A stretch of 64,000 nt of DNA from Lates calcarifer (lineage: Eukaryota; Chordata; Actinopteri; Centropomidae). A program made the translations under genes and the position numbers. Within the stretch, counting starts at the first letter, position 1. Each line of letters starts with the position of its first letter. Below, piece by piece: positions 13,301 to 28,300 of this stretch. The stretch spans positions 11,370,872-11,434,871 of the forward strand of contig NC_066835.1 in assembly GCF_001640805.2 (NCBI RefSeq), given 5' to 3'. Below the pieces are notes generated by a model. It was given only the letters and a program-made list of their open reading frames with translations. It was not told the origin of the DNA and searched no databases.

Positions 13301-16300
13301 TGCCAGTGAACTAATAATATAAAAATATTGATTGCACTGACTAACTGTTTTCACAATGGTTAAATCTGGATGATGATTCAGGCTTTAAATGTTGATGCTC
13401 TGACAGAAATACTTGAGACATCACTACTGTATACTGAATACTGTATAGCCTAAAACTCTACAACAACTTCTGTACATAAACTTAAAACTTGAAGACTTAA
13501 TATTCCACCAATGGGGTAAGTATCTCCTAAGAGGTTACAGGCACTGTGTAATACTCACAGGGTTGAGAGGAGGTCGTGACCTGATGAATTCCAGAATAAT
13601 TTCATGTGCGCTCTTCTTTAACCTCGGAGGGATGTCTCCATTCACCTGGGATGAAATCATAAAAAAAAAAAAAAAAGTAGAACACATGCACTTGAGACCA
13701 TTACCAGTCATCTGAGATTTCATTTTCACATGTAGGAAACAAGCAAAATCCAAAGTAATCATCTTACTGTAACATTTTGATCCTGGCTTGTTCCAAACAG
13801 AAAAAACGGCTAAAAAGAAATTAATGTTTATGGTGGGACTGTGCAGGGAAAGGAAATCCTTACCATGACTTTTCGCAGCTTGTAACGTTTGGAGCGGATG
13901 TCGTCCATCAGCATTTCATATGGCGTTAGCTGGTATTCAATGGGAAGCGGGTTGTACTGGCGTTCCTGAACCTTCTTCAACTTCACACCATGTCGTAGAT
14001 CTCGCATCACCTGCACCCAGAACCGTGCCTAGCAGGAATAAAAATGTTACTTGTTGCACATATATTCAGAAAACATGCATGCAAAAGTTATGGAATTACT
14101 TGTGGTGTTTGGTGTATAAAGTAGACATTCTTCTTACCCAGTCCGCATTTTGTAGTTCATTGAGGTCTTTAACAGGTTCCTCTCGAGTCTCACCCTCCAT
14201 TCTCCGGAGGTTCTAGGCAAGAAAAGGGACAAGATGAGCATAAAAAAGGGGAGAGGAAAAAAGACAGATAGATTAATTACTGTTTCCTAATGTCATGATA
14301 TGCACTAAGTGTACCACTGCATTCACAGCACTGACTGGAGTTAAGGTCACTGGCAAACTGCCCATATTGTCATAGCAGTCTGGTTAATAAATCAATGGAT
14401 TGTTTCACACGAGCATGTCGATATCCGTCTCATCCTATATTGACAGTGTAGACAGAGTGGAAAAGAGGAGTTAACAACAGCTATTAATGTGCGTCTGCTG
14501 AACCCACGCTGCACGAGTCAGTTATTGAAAGTTCTGGGTGACTGTTGCAAATAACAAACCACCCTCCTTCTTGACATGTTGTGTATATCAACTGCATGTG
14601 GCAATCCTGGACACGGCAAACAAGTGCTCTGCTGGGTTTATTTTAAACATGTTGTCACACTATCCTTCCTGCTTTTTACTGAGGGAATGAATATGTACTG
14701 ACTGAAGAGAGACAAAGGAGTCACCCAGAGTGGAATCAGGGACACACTTTTTCTTTATTATGGACACAGTCAAACTTTTCTTCAAGTTTCAAAAACAAAT
14801 CTAAAAAGGTTCCTGTCTCAAGTTCAGATCAGGTTAATTAAAAATTGAATCAAAGATAATCTATCATATCACTCAGATGCCAGACTTTTAAATCACAGAA
14901 ATAAAGCCTTAAGGGTCCTCTGCTGACAGCTGCAGCTGCTTCTCTTCTTATCATCTTCACATCAATTCATTATTGTTGAAACACATGCCTTCAACCTATT
15001 TTTTTTCTGCTGATCTGACCATTATCTTCCAATATACAAAAAAAGAGCCTACTGTCAATTTATCTTCACCTTCGTCCCTCCTTTTTAAAACCATGGCAAC
15101 ATTTAAGTTTTAATTTACAAAAAAAAAGCTGATAAACACTGACAGAAAATAGCAAAAACAAGTGCAAGAGAGACAGAAAGAAAGACTCACTGACTGTCCT
15201 CCTAATTTGTAAGCATATGTGATGTGTGGTATTTTGTATGGTTACTTATTAGCAATTATCCTCTGACATTTGGTGCTATAGGAAACCTCCTTAGATTACT
15301 GTAATAAGGTTACACTTAATTCCATAACCACATATTACATAAGACTGTTAGCAGATGTCACAGCCAGTGTGTGCATACAGCACAGTAAAGGTATGCTGTA
15401 AGCTATGGAGTAAGTCATGTGGTTACATCTTCTCTAAACCCCAATTGAATTAGGGCAAACAAAAGCTTATTAAGTGTACAAGAATTTCATTTAATGTCAG
15501 AGTGAGATGAGGTGGGGCAAATGTTTTCCCACAGGCTCTATGATGTACTTGGTATATATATACACTTTATAAAGGTTCATCAAAGTTATGTATTTTTAAT
15601 ATTGTCTGGTAGAAATCCTAAGTGTGACTGACTTTCCTCCAGTTTGTATTTTGTAGCATTAATTGCTAAAACAAACCGCAACAGCACCATTGTTTTCTGA
15701 ACACACTGAGCTGTAAATACTGTGTATTTCTTTAACTGGCATTTGTTCCTGCTAACAATTTTTAATCAATCATCTTAATTGAAGAAGAGTAAACTCCGGG
15801 ACATCTTGGCCGACAGTTGTTTAATAGTCTAAAACCTTTTGTCTCCATAAGCACAAGCCCTACGAGGAATCCCCCAATAGTCATACTCCATTACTCCTGT
15901 GCTAATACTCCATTTACAGAAACCAAGCTGCCAGTTAGCTAGCGTACTGATACCAGATCATGTCCATGCAGATATCAGTCATGCCCAACAGTCTAAGTGA
16001 TTTGGAGTTCTCAGTTGGCCTGGTGAGAGGGTCACACAGGGACACTCTCACAGTCTCAGGCCTTCTGGACCATTACCGCTTGATGGGCTGTTTTGTTGTT
16101 ATTGTGCAGTTTCTGGGCACAGATCTGGTATTTTCTTTTCCCAGCAATAGAAATCCTGTCAGACTCTCCGATCCCAATTCAACCAGCTGAATTCATCACA
16201 GTAAATCCAGCAGAGTGGTAAACCCTAAGGACAAGAGAGTTTGGTACTTTCTCATATCCTTTCTTTTTCCCATGCTGTGCCTTCAAACACACTTTTCTCA

Positions 16301-19300
16301 TCCACTTTCAGTTTCTTTTATATTTGACAGGTTTGCGACATGCAAATGGTTCAGATGTTCTGAGTATGACTCATGGGCAAAATTACCCAACTTTGGGAAT
16401 GTGAATTAGTGACATTTATTAAAAGCAAGTGTAGAAGTTACTCATTACTTCTTAAATAGGTGCAGATGACTCACTTCACATGTCAGTTGTCATAGCAGTT
16501 GTTATGGTAAAAGAAAAGAAAGATTCAAGTGGGTGAGCAGATTGTTTGTGTTTCTGTTTGACTGCAACTTATCCTCACCAGATTTATAAATAACTCGCAG
16601 ATGTCAGATGCAAGAGTTTCTTACCTCCTTGGCACTCTTGATCTTTTCCAGGAAGGTGCGCAGCTCCCTTGTCTCAGGCATAGAGAGCGCGACACACAGC
16701 CTGGTAATGGCTGGGGGCGTCTGATGGGCTGGGCAGGTGGGAAGAACACAGCTGTAGAGGGGACAAGGGAAGGAATGGGTTATGTGTACATATATATTGG
16801 CACGTACAGAATAAACATTAATTAAACATGGTCAACATAAAATAAACATACTAGTATCTTGCATAGTGGTGCACACACAGATCTCATATAGCTACAGAAA
16901 GAGGCCTGTTATATGACCAATTTATTTTTTACATTTTGAAAGAGGAACATATCAAAAATCATGTACACAAACAGAATTATTAAAAAAAAAACAAGTCTGC
17001 AGTTTTCTGACAAACATACCTGTGAACTAAAACCTTTTATGTTTTGCTTTAGTAACAAGAGTCTAAAACCACACTAGCAGCTCAAGCTAACATCTACAAT
17101 GATGACACCAACATGGTGATGTTTAGCAGGTATAATGTTCATCAAGTTCACCTTATTTTACCATGTTAATTTCCAAGTCCATAAGTGTATAAAGGCCATT
17201 AGGGAAATGGTAATATCATTAATTTAGTCATAAACCAAATCAATAGTCAAATCAAAGTTTGGTCTGATGGATTGTACTGAATAGAGAGTCAGGGAAAAGT
17301 GATTACAATTCATCCTGAGGGAGGTGTGAAAGTTTGTGCCAGATGTCATGACAATCCACTCAACAGGCATTAACACACTGAGCTGAAAACTAGAAGGTCA
17401 CCTCATGGTGTCACTAATGGAAAAGTCAGGGGATCACCAAAGTCACTAGTCATCACCTTCTCGACAACATGGACATCAATTCAACCAATAGTTGTTGAGA
17501 TATCTCAGTCTGGATCAGAGCGGTCCAGAACAGATCAACATAGTCATCCATAGAGCCGTGCCACTAGTGTGACTAAAACATTCGACTGTGTGAAGCAGAA
17601 CAATCAGTTGTGTGAACCTGATTGTCCAGTAGTGACAGCTTTGTCTGACTAGCATCACCCATGCACCACTTATAGATCTGACCCTTATGGTATCTGACTG
17701 TGATTGTGACGATAATGGATGAGCCGTCAAATTATCTCAAGTGACACAAAGGAGGAAACCAGATAAATCACATATTTCTGATGGGCTTGGCTCAGCACAG
17801 GAATGTCTGACTCAGCAGAAAGTGTCTTCTTCCTTGTCAGTACAGGAAAATTTGCAGGTAAGACAACACCTGAGTAGTGATCGAGATGAGTGTTCACTGA
17901 TGTGCTAAAAATACTGCTGTATCTGTGGTTTCCACTGTTTCTACTAAAAACATGATCTTTATCAAGCACGAAAACACAAGTATTACAAAAAATGAAGGCA
18001 AAAGTTTAGGGTGAACAACAATACGTGCCAGCATCACAGTGAAATTTGGCGAGCAGTCATCAACAACTAAATGGGTGGACTCCAATCCAAACCACAGATT
18101 GACAGCTTTGGTAAGAGGAAGACAGCTCAAAAGCCACTCCTCAGTTCACTTCATTTCACTAAAACACTGAGAAATCCCATGCAGCACATTCATCATCTAA
18201 CTAACCCTGTCTGAGTGTGATGCTTCACTAGCAAGTCCTGTCATCTTTAGTCAGCTTCAAATCTCGCTGAACCTCCCATCGACCCAACCTACCCCTGCCT
18301 GACAGAACAAGGAAGGAAGGAGGTCAGTCGGGAATGTGTAGTTATCTAACCTCGCCATGTCATACCAACATATTGCAGTTTACACTCAAGAGATTCATTG
18401 TTGGAGGAATTAGGGGCCAGGCTAGACCCGCACCGGCAGCAAACAGACCAAACATTATGTATGGAGGGAACGGGCTGTGACAGTTTCTAAGCTTATTCCC
18501 CAAATACCAGCGTGTTTACGCAGCTATAATTATCGGTCTCATATTCAGAAGGTACTCTGGGGAGTTTACAGCGTGTGACGGCCCCCATCAAGGGAATTTG
18601 TTCGGAGCTGGGGTGATGATGATGTGTGGATGCACTGCTCCTGTTATAACAGGCTTGAAAACACAGATATATCCAGGCAGGACAGAGGAAGAAATCTTCA
18701 AAGCAAAAGGAGAATCTGCACATTTAATACTTCTAGATTAATAAGTGAAAGGATTCCACTTTTGTTTTTGAACAGACTTGATGTACCCATGAAAACTACG
18801 CTCTCATTTCCAACCACCCCATACCAGCCTCCACCCCCAACAACCTACCATGATGATATCTCGATAGCCACGAACGCTGCTGACTGTGCCGGTGGTGGTG
18901 GTGGTGGTGGTGGAGACGAGCTCCTCTTCCTCCTCCTCCCCCTCCTCCTCGCACTCATCCTCCTCCTCTGTGGCCTCGTAGCCCTCGTCGGGGCAGGGGT
19001 CGTCGCTCTCGGTTTCTGCGGTGTTGGTCATCATGTCAATCAGGTGCTCCAGCGGCGGGCTGAGCTCCCGCTCCTCGTTTTCTTTGAGGCCGTAGTCCAG
19101 AGCTTTGTAGATCATGACACCGAGCGAGTCGATGACCTGTGGAGCAAATGACACATGGGGTGTTGTAGAGAGGTTAAGATTTTAGTTCTAAGCTCGACAA
19201 GAAAAACAAAAAGAACAATCACAATATAAACATCATTATAGCCATTATTCACTGTGATTCCTTTTATGATGTTGTTTATTTTGGTGCAGGGCTCGTGAAT

Positions 19301-22300
19301 TGGGTCAAATAATACATTTATACACAACTTAATTGACAAATAAACATATTTTTACCAACATAAGAGGCTTTTGTAATTTCATTAGAGTAGTAAAATTATT
19401 TTTTTCCTGTCCACTGACATTTGTTTACTCACTGTTAAGCATGCCAACATTGTGTTCTGACAGACACTCTGTTTTACATATGTTTTCTCTGCCCCCACTG
19501 CTCTGTAATCAACGGCACGCCGGCACATCCTCATGGAACGAACCCAATTTCATCGCAAATCCGTCTCAGTTTGATAAACAACTCTACATCTACAGCAAAC
19601 TCAATTCACCTGAACAGACAAGACGACAGTTCATGTCCTCAAACCAGATGTGAAACTAGGCCACAGTGTTCCTCCAAACAGCGTGATTATTACCATAATC
19701 TGAGGATGATTTCATTTCATCACTGCTTCCTCTCATTAATAAGCAGAGTATGACCTATCTTTCTTTCTTTCTTTCTTTTTTTTTTTAGGCAGCTTGTCCA
19801 AAACTCATATTAATGTCTCTAACTATTGTCGGCCTACTACCAAACAAAGTTGCTCTTTCACTGCAGTATTTCTGGTTGGCTCTGCTACTGATGTGTCCTC
19901 TGCTGACAATTTAATCTAACCATTACTCAACACGTGTTTGGAAGCAAGATGAGCTAAATATTCCACATGGGACAGCAGACCTGAAACCTCAGACATCCAG
20001 AGGACAGGTCAAATTATTTCAATTAGAGCTCAGTAATAAGAAGAAAATTTGATAATTGGACTTTAAAATATGTTTCCAGAGGAGTGTCTAGTGTCTCTTA
20101 GTCAAGTAGTAAACCTATTGGTTGTTTGGGTCTTTGTTGAAAATGTCTTTTTCAAGTGGACTGAATCATTCATTCTGAGTCATTAATATTATTAGTCAAT
20201 AATTGTAAGACTTGAGAGTTTCATTTTTACATTTTTTCAACTCAACTTCTTTTTGTAATTGTATTTCAACATCAACCTCTTTCAGTATTTCAGCTATTTC
20301 AAATGTGCCACTATTATTACACCACCAATATTTTCAGTAGCTAGCATACTCATATTTTCCTCATATAGTTAATAATTATTATGCTTTTTATTGAGTTGAT
20401 AATCCTTGTTTTTTTTTACTGGAAATGATAATTGACAGTAACATCTGAAATCACAATAACTAAAGATGTGACGTTTTGTGGCTGTGACCCCAGTATTAGT
20501 CATGAAATATTCAGAATGTACCTGTGCCTGTGTTATATGTATTAGCTCCACAGGGCACACTCAGCCTGCAAGAAAATATACTGTAGCTTGTGTCCCTGTT
20601 CCTAGTTTCCAGTGATGTGTTGTACAGTGAGCTTCATTGTTTCCTATATCAAACAAGAGTGTTGTGTCAGTGTTACAACTGCTGCGGCTGCAAGGTTTGC
20701 ACAAGACTTGGAGCAGTGTGGATATTCTTAATAGAAACTGCTGGCTGCTTTTGTATTTGTTTGTACTGCTCTGTGGTTGGCTCACTCACAATGATGGACT
20801 AAAGTTTCTGTGTTTGCAATGTGCAACAGGTTCCAATGTTTTTACAGGGCACAACAGAGTATGTTCACAAAACAGTGCAATGATTTGCAATGAATAAAGG
20901 ATCATAACTGAGTGGGAAATGGCTTTGTACTCCAGCTGATCCTGATACTGATGTTTAATAAGCTGCAAGCAAGCAGCAAGTCCCTCTACATGACAGCATT
21001 GTTCTGTTGAGAAACAATGTCAGGGAAGATATTTCTCTATAAAATCAACTAATCAATTTTAAGAAATCGTAAAATGTTATTGATCAAAAACGGCCCAGTG
21101 CTATTTTGTACCATATTTGGCATAACATGGCAATGAGCAACACCTCAAAGCTCTTTTAAAATGGCTTTGTTGAAGTAATGAAATCATCAGCTAAGCGCTC
21201 TAATATGTGCTGCGTAGTCTGACTCATTGCTGTACTCTATGTTCTTATACAGAAAGGAATGGAGCCACATTGTTGAAAAAGGGAGGTGCCAAAAAAAAAA
21301 CAAAACAAAACAGTCAATGTGGGTAAAGCTGGTGTTGATGGGCATGGCTGGCTGTGTTTGGGTTTGGTGCCAGGGAACAGCACCTGGCTATGGAGTCTGG
21401 GAGTGTGAGCACAGGAGAGAAGGGTGTTGACTGAGCACGTTTGAGCTCAGGGACTTTAGCAATCCAGGCGAAAAATCATTATATAACTGACGTAACAGAG
21501 AGTCAAAGCACTAAACTCATGTTTGAACGTTAAGACGTTTCCTATGGAATACTGTTGTCATCCATAAACATCAGCTTTTCATGAGAATAAATGCAGCCCT
21601 GTTTTCAGGTTTATGATGATGCTTTTTCAGAGTATCCAGTGGGTTTTTAAATGGTTTATTTAGCTTAAAAAGAAGATTTTTCTCAACCCATTGAGGAATA
21701 AGTAATTAGAAGTTATTAGGCTATTCCAATTTAAATTGGTATCCACTACTGTATTTGTCAATAATTGTACATAATATGTCACAATCATTACAAGCCTCCC
21801 TGTCTCTTCTCTGTATTAAGGTGCAGACAAACTACACAGTCCGGCTTACAGAGGTATGTGCCTGCCTTCTGATTTCACTTATCTATAAAGAAAAGGTGAA
21901 GAAGTTTTAATGATAGTCATGTTTGAAACAGAGGGGTTTCATGTAAGTGGTGTTTAAATCACAAGGGCCTCTGACTTATGGGAAATGGTGTACAGTGTAG
22001 TAAAACTTGAAATAAGTGATAGAACTGAATCAACGACAATGTTTTACTTATTCAACATTTTGTCTCGTAAGAGGTGAAACTGCTCGACACTGTTAAGCAG
22101 TACGTTGTGTTTTCATGACAGTTATTTCTGAATTTGTGTCATAAGAAACTGCCACGGGATCATGGTTCTCTTATTTATAGATAAATCCCAGGACTGTCAG
22201 TTTTATTTGGATCTCTATTCCATGTCTTCTCATAAATAAAAATACCAGAACGTACAATACAGATACAATGAAAGAAACAAAAGCCTCCATTCAGAATTTC

Positions 22301-25284
22301 CCCACCACTAATCTACTGACCCGATTCTCTCTGGGCAAAGATCAGTTTTGTGGTGTCCTGCTGTTATCATTTATCAACCATCTCTGTGTTCATCTGACAA
22401 TCCTGTTCCAGGGCTAAAATAAATATCCTATTCCTTAGTGTCTTATTATGTAACCTTATAATCCATATGACAACATGCGCTATAATGGGCGGAGATGGTA
22501 GGGAAGGTTGGAGTGACAGACATCACAAGGGGCCACATTCATAGGCCACAGAGTTTTACTGTGAATCTGAGCATGTAGAGTAAACCACCATCAGCTATCA
22601 AGTGTGGAAAATCCTCTTGAATCCATGTCCAATTTAAGTAGCTGCATTAGACTATATTTCCAAATGAGGAACGTTTTGCAATACTGGCCGAGGCATGGGT
22701 AGATTTAGCCAAGAGTTATTGTTTAAATCCAATAACTGCCAATGCAGAAATGGCTTGTAATAATTAACTGCCCAGTGGTTCAACAGTAGCCAGCAGAGGC
22801 AAGCTCACTGCTCAGTATATCATTAATTCAATCACTCTGTACTATAATCTGGTTTATGTCATCCACAGTTTAGGAACAGAGTGTAAACAATGACAGCTTG
22901 GACTCAATTTGCCAAATTAACAGTTCAGTCCAGACGCCAATGACAAGAGAAAAAAATACAATTAAAGGCTGGAAAACTCCACCCTGTTAAAGACTGACAT
23001 TAAGTCCTGTGTGAGTTTAGAAGGAATGGGGAAGAGGCATGTCAGGTTTCGATAGGCAGCACCTTGACTGACTGAGGAGCAGAACAGGAAAGAGGGGGGA
23101 AAAAAAATCTGCCTTCAGATTTTCCAATTACACATCACAATCTCATATGAGGACTTGTGACTCAGAGGAATGAGGCAATGAGGCAAAGCAGAGGAGGAAG
23201 GAGTATGTGGATAAACAGTTGGGAAAGACAGCCAGAAAACCCGCTGCTGGGTTTCAAGGAACGGGGCTGAAATGTTTGGTAGCGAACCGCAGGCTCCACC
23301 CAGGGATAGGTGGAAGCTTGCCACAGGGGATGAAATGCACATATGTTCTCGACGACGTCTTAGCCAACCACAGGTAGCTCACGAAATCGCCTACATTTTC
23401 AAATGCTTCTTAGGAAATGTAGCAGGATGAGTCATCTGGGTGTCAAAGAAGAAAATAGTAACAGTGAGAATAAATTCAGTTTCAGTGCTGAGAGAGGTTT
23501 ACCAGTTTACTGAACACACAGTAAAGTCAAGAAACAGTGTGTAAATTCTACAAACATACTCATGAATGCGGAGTCCATTCAGAATATAGTCTAGCAACTT
23601 TTCTCACGCTAAACAAACAAATAAAAGATACGAATCATTGCATCTTGCATGACATCATTGCCTGGGGTAAGAAACGCAGTTTTCCAACAATGACTTGTTT
23701 TATACTTTTCCTGTGAGGACTGGTGTCTGAGGCAGCATCTTGAGAATCAATGACGAATACGAGGAGAATTTCTTTACTCGTGAATAACCTTTGTCTCCTG
23801 AGGGAACGGATGTAGCCACGTCAAATTGCGAACGTCACAGCCAGAGCTTGAATACAAAATAGTAAATTATGTAAAAGTAAGACTTCAAATGATGGATAAA
23901 AGTCATACAAATGAATATGGAAGAAAATCCTTATGTGGAAAGTGGACCTTTTTTCCTCCCAAACATAACCCAGTGCCCACTCAACAAAATAAAGAGCAGT
24001 GTTTTTTTTCCCACTTTAACAGTTAAAATGGCTCACACTGGCCTTTTGATCACCAAATAAAACAACGAGGAACTTATAATTAAAAACATCTGTTTGGTCT
24101 CCTCCCAAGCCAAAAATCTTGCAGAGGCAAGCAAGCAAGTTTGGTCACTCATGAGTATGAACACAGTCTCTGATGAGGCTACAACTCATGTGGCTCGAGG
24201 CCTTAAGGCTGTGTGCTGCTGTCTGGGGGAGTTGGACTGTCTGTGCTGCTTCCTTGGCAAGAACTCGCTTGGAAAAGTGATTATTTCTCAAAGCGGCTAC
24301 CCCTGGTTAGACTAAGTTAAATAAATTTACCCTCACTGAGCCTTTTATAAAAAAAAACAAAAAGTTCTGATAAGCTCCCAGTTTAATTCTTATGTGGTAA
24401 ATTGCGAGGACAAATAATCCTTAAACACAACACCAGGCTGAAAATATATGTAAAAAACCAGCTCGTCAAACAGAACAAGAGGAGTGCCCATGATGGGGGA
24501 AGAACCAGTGAGTCAACCAGCACACAGATGGGATAAGAATGAGTTGTTTGGGTTAAAGAGCACCATTAACACTCACATAACAACATGAGAAAGGAAAAAA
24601 ATATATATATTTTTTAAATCAGGCTTATGTGCTGCTTAGTCCAACAACTAGATCAGATACAGAAATATACAACTACTACTAATATTCACTATTTGATTGT
24701 TATTACTTTGCTTTTCATTTATATCAGTTGGCAAGCAAAAGTATTTCTCTATGCCAACGATGTCTCCATCATGACATTTTGATCTGCTCTATAGCAGGCA
24801 GCTTTAAGGTACATATACTACAAGTATAAAAGTAATAATACGGTCATTTATAAAGTCTGTATTCATGCAGGCTACTGTAACTGGCCTGACGTCATTTTTT
24901 CCACGCTCGCACTCTTGTCTTTGCAGTTGCAGCCCAAGGCATCGCTGTGGCCATCTGAGTTCACAAAGGCAGTCAGATAAGCAGCCTTTGGCGTTTGCTG
25001 CAAGAGTACAGCAAAGCCATCACAACACAGACGGTTACATAACTGGAACTAAATCTAGAGGTCTTCCACTGCAGGAGCGGATGCTCGGCTTCCTCCAGGT
25101 CTGCAGCATCACTATTCTCGTTCATAGCAGGGACAGGACATGATGCTGCTCTGTCATATCCTCTCATGCTCTTTCATGGTCAAAAACCCTCTAGTCTGCA
25201 TCCATCTATGAAGTCAACTGGAAACTGCTGAGGATTGAGAAAACATCCCTCTGGATCAAACACCCACCTCTGACACTACATGTC

Positions 25285-25327
<43 letters not shown>

Positions 25328-28300
25328 CACACACACACAGGCTGAAATATGCAGATAAGACTGAGAAAACTCAAACATGCTGCCACACAAACAGGGAGAA
25401 CACGTGATACCACGAACAATCAGTTTTCAGGGTTGAGCAGTCGTAACAGGCAACACATGGTGCACACAGCATTTATTACATGTAACTGAAACATCCTCCC
25501 AAATCTACAGAGTCTAGTTTATCTCAGCCATTATTCAACAGCTGCTGAGTAACCACGTTCCTCCCTAATGAGTTTGACCTAAAATGCTGTCAGAATCCCC
25601 ACAGTGGCTCTGAGCACCACACAAATCTGACGGGTAGCTTTTATACGACAGAGGAGAAAAATCTGGCTCCTTCGCACAAAACCCATTTGTCTTACTCCAC
25701 AAACCACACAGGACTTTCTAGCAGCTACTGCAAAACATAAGCAGAAAAAGATCTTTTAACCAACATTGAATAGGAGACTTGATTTCTTTCTCAAACCTGA
25801 CAGAAAAATGAAGAATAGATTTCATCTGTTGTGGATATAAATAGAATACCCTGACTCAAATAGTTCAGACTACTCAATAAACTGCATTCCCATGGATTTG
25901 TGCTTGCTGTGAATATCCCTGTATAGGCAGAAATGTAACCTCTGGGACTGTAATATGAGCTGCACGGGTGCTTTTAAATGAAGCTGTCAGCGTCACAAAA
26001 ATCAATTGATCGATTAGGATAAAAGCAGGATGTAACATAACTGAGGTCGCTGGTATGTGTTGGGCGTACAGGGATCAAACTGAGTGCCACTCAGTCACTC
26101 CAGGGGACTCTGATGTCTGAACTCGGAGGCTGAATCTACAAACAAACGCACAGGCAACTGACCCAAAAAATATTCTGACTCCAAACCTACATGAAAATTC
26201 TGCCTTTCTTCCTCTCAAAATGTGCAGCTTGACGTCAGAACTGACATGGGTCTTTTTTACAGAGCTCGTAGCCTCCAGTGACTGTTGTAAGAGAGGGAAA
26301 GACACGCAGCCCCTGCACACACACACACACACACACATATATACACTGAAGGCAGCAGCAGCACATGCAGACTCATGCAGCCCCTGTTCAACCAGCAGCT
26401 GCAGCGTGGAAACCGCTACTGTACGCTGTTAACATGCAAAGATATGCACAGCTCTACTCAGTCTGAGCCAAACATCCATATAAGTCTAACCTGAGGTGAA
26501 AAGAGGACCTGATCCCGTTTCAATCTGGAATTTTACTTTAAAACAAGAAAGAATATGTCTGTAAGTGAACAAGGCTTCAAAAAGTAAGTAAGAGGAAGTA
26601 AGAGAAAATAATCTTGCAGACTATTTGCATTAACTACCACTTACTGAAAACTGAAACCCAGTCTATTAGGATCCATTTCAAAATCCAAGGCTTCACCACA
26701 TGCATGGTGCTGGCAAACTAATTGTCTTGGCCCAAAATTGGAGCTACATGGACCTGAGAAGATCTGGCAAACTGGAGAACCTGTAATAGGATGCTACAAC
26801 TAATCTCACCTTAATCTTCAACTAAGGGAAAACTGGGTTAAGCTCATACTGTGGGCTACAACAGAAGGTGTACGTCTCACATAAATTCATTACCTGTGAG
26901 AAATATCTGCAACTAACCACAACAATGGCAGTAGAGCACCGCAAGAGAAATGCTAACCTACCGGTTTTAATGTAAGAAAGAAAGTTTTTTTTTTTGACAC
27001 CACTGATGATTATTCTAACACAGGTTCTTTGGTGTAAGTGAGGGAAAGTGGGTCAGCTCTACACAAGCCAGCACTTAGCTTCAAAAGACTCAACTGTGCT
27101 GAAGTGAAGGTATGAGTGGCTAACTGGCTAAATGGCTAGTTGGCTGACTCACTCACTCGAGGGACTGAGACACAACAAACACTCGAGGCCAAAACACGAG
27201 GGACACAGGATCATAGCCAAAATGTGACCAAGTGTGAAAGCGTCGCTGTGGATTATCATTTAAAAGGGCGAGTCTGTGTTTGCATGTGTGGCTGTGTGTA
27301 CTAAGTCAATTTCCCCAAATGATCTAAATGGAAATAGGTCAAGGAAAAGCACCAGATCAAATTTACAGTTCTAGTTCATGTTAACTGACAGTCAGAACAC
27401 AAAATTACATTAAGAACAGAAAAAAAGAAGAATTACACAAAACAAGTCAAACATGGCAACTGAAAACAAAAATAAAGTCTACAGCTATCCCAGTGACACT
27501 ACAGTAAGGCTGGACTTAGGCTAAATGCTAACTTTAGCATGCTAACTATAATGCTAATATTCTTATTTTTAGCAGGTATAATGTGTGTTAAGTGAACTAG
27601 AGCTGCAGTGATCACTCAATTTGTCGACTGACAAAATAATCAGCAATATATCTGAGAGCATCTGCTGGTCCTCAACAGTACACAGCAGTGAACCATACCG
27701 GTGTTTCAGAATGTTGCTGGAACAAAATAAGACATTTAAAGATGTTTCATCTGGCTTTTTGAAATTGCGACAGGCATTTATCCCAATTTTCTGACATTTT
27801 ATTACAAAACAATCAAAAATAACAGGCAGATTAATTGATGATGAGAATAATCATGAGATTCAACCCTAATGTTAGTATGCAAATATATGCTAATTAACGC
27901 TAAATACAGAGGTACAGCTAAGATTGATGTTTTTTGTTTGGTCATAAATGACTAATTTTTTGGCCTGACTGTGGCACTAGATGAAAAGCTGAGATCACCA
28001 AACTTGTTACAATTCACCTGCAGGTGGAACTGACCATCTGTACCAAAAACTGTCAATGCCACAGTAACACTAGATGAAAAATCAGGCATCATCAATATTA
28101 GTAGGATTCATCCTCTGGGAACCATGAACGTCTGTCCAAAATTACATGTTACAGTTCATCCATCATCATATTTCACCCTATATCAAAGCGGTAGACTGAC
28201 TGAGAACTGAGAAAAACAGAGGAAGCCATCCACACTGCCATTGTTTTTTAGCGTGCATGGCTAAAAACTGATTTGGACAAACAATCCACTGACTCTAACA

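Noticed and set aside
12848..13309. 153-codon plus-strand open frame
   Set aside because: It overlaps spire1 exon 13074-12945 in antisense and has no conserved motifs.
18624..19151. 175-codon plus-strand open frame
   Set aside because: It is antisense to the spire1 KIND exon and its long glycine and leucine runs come from the repeat tract of that exon.
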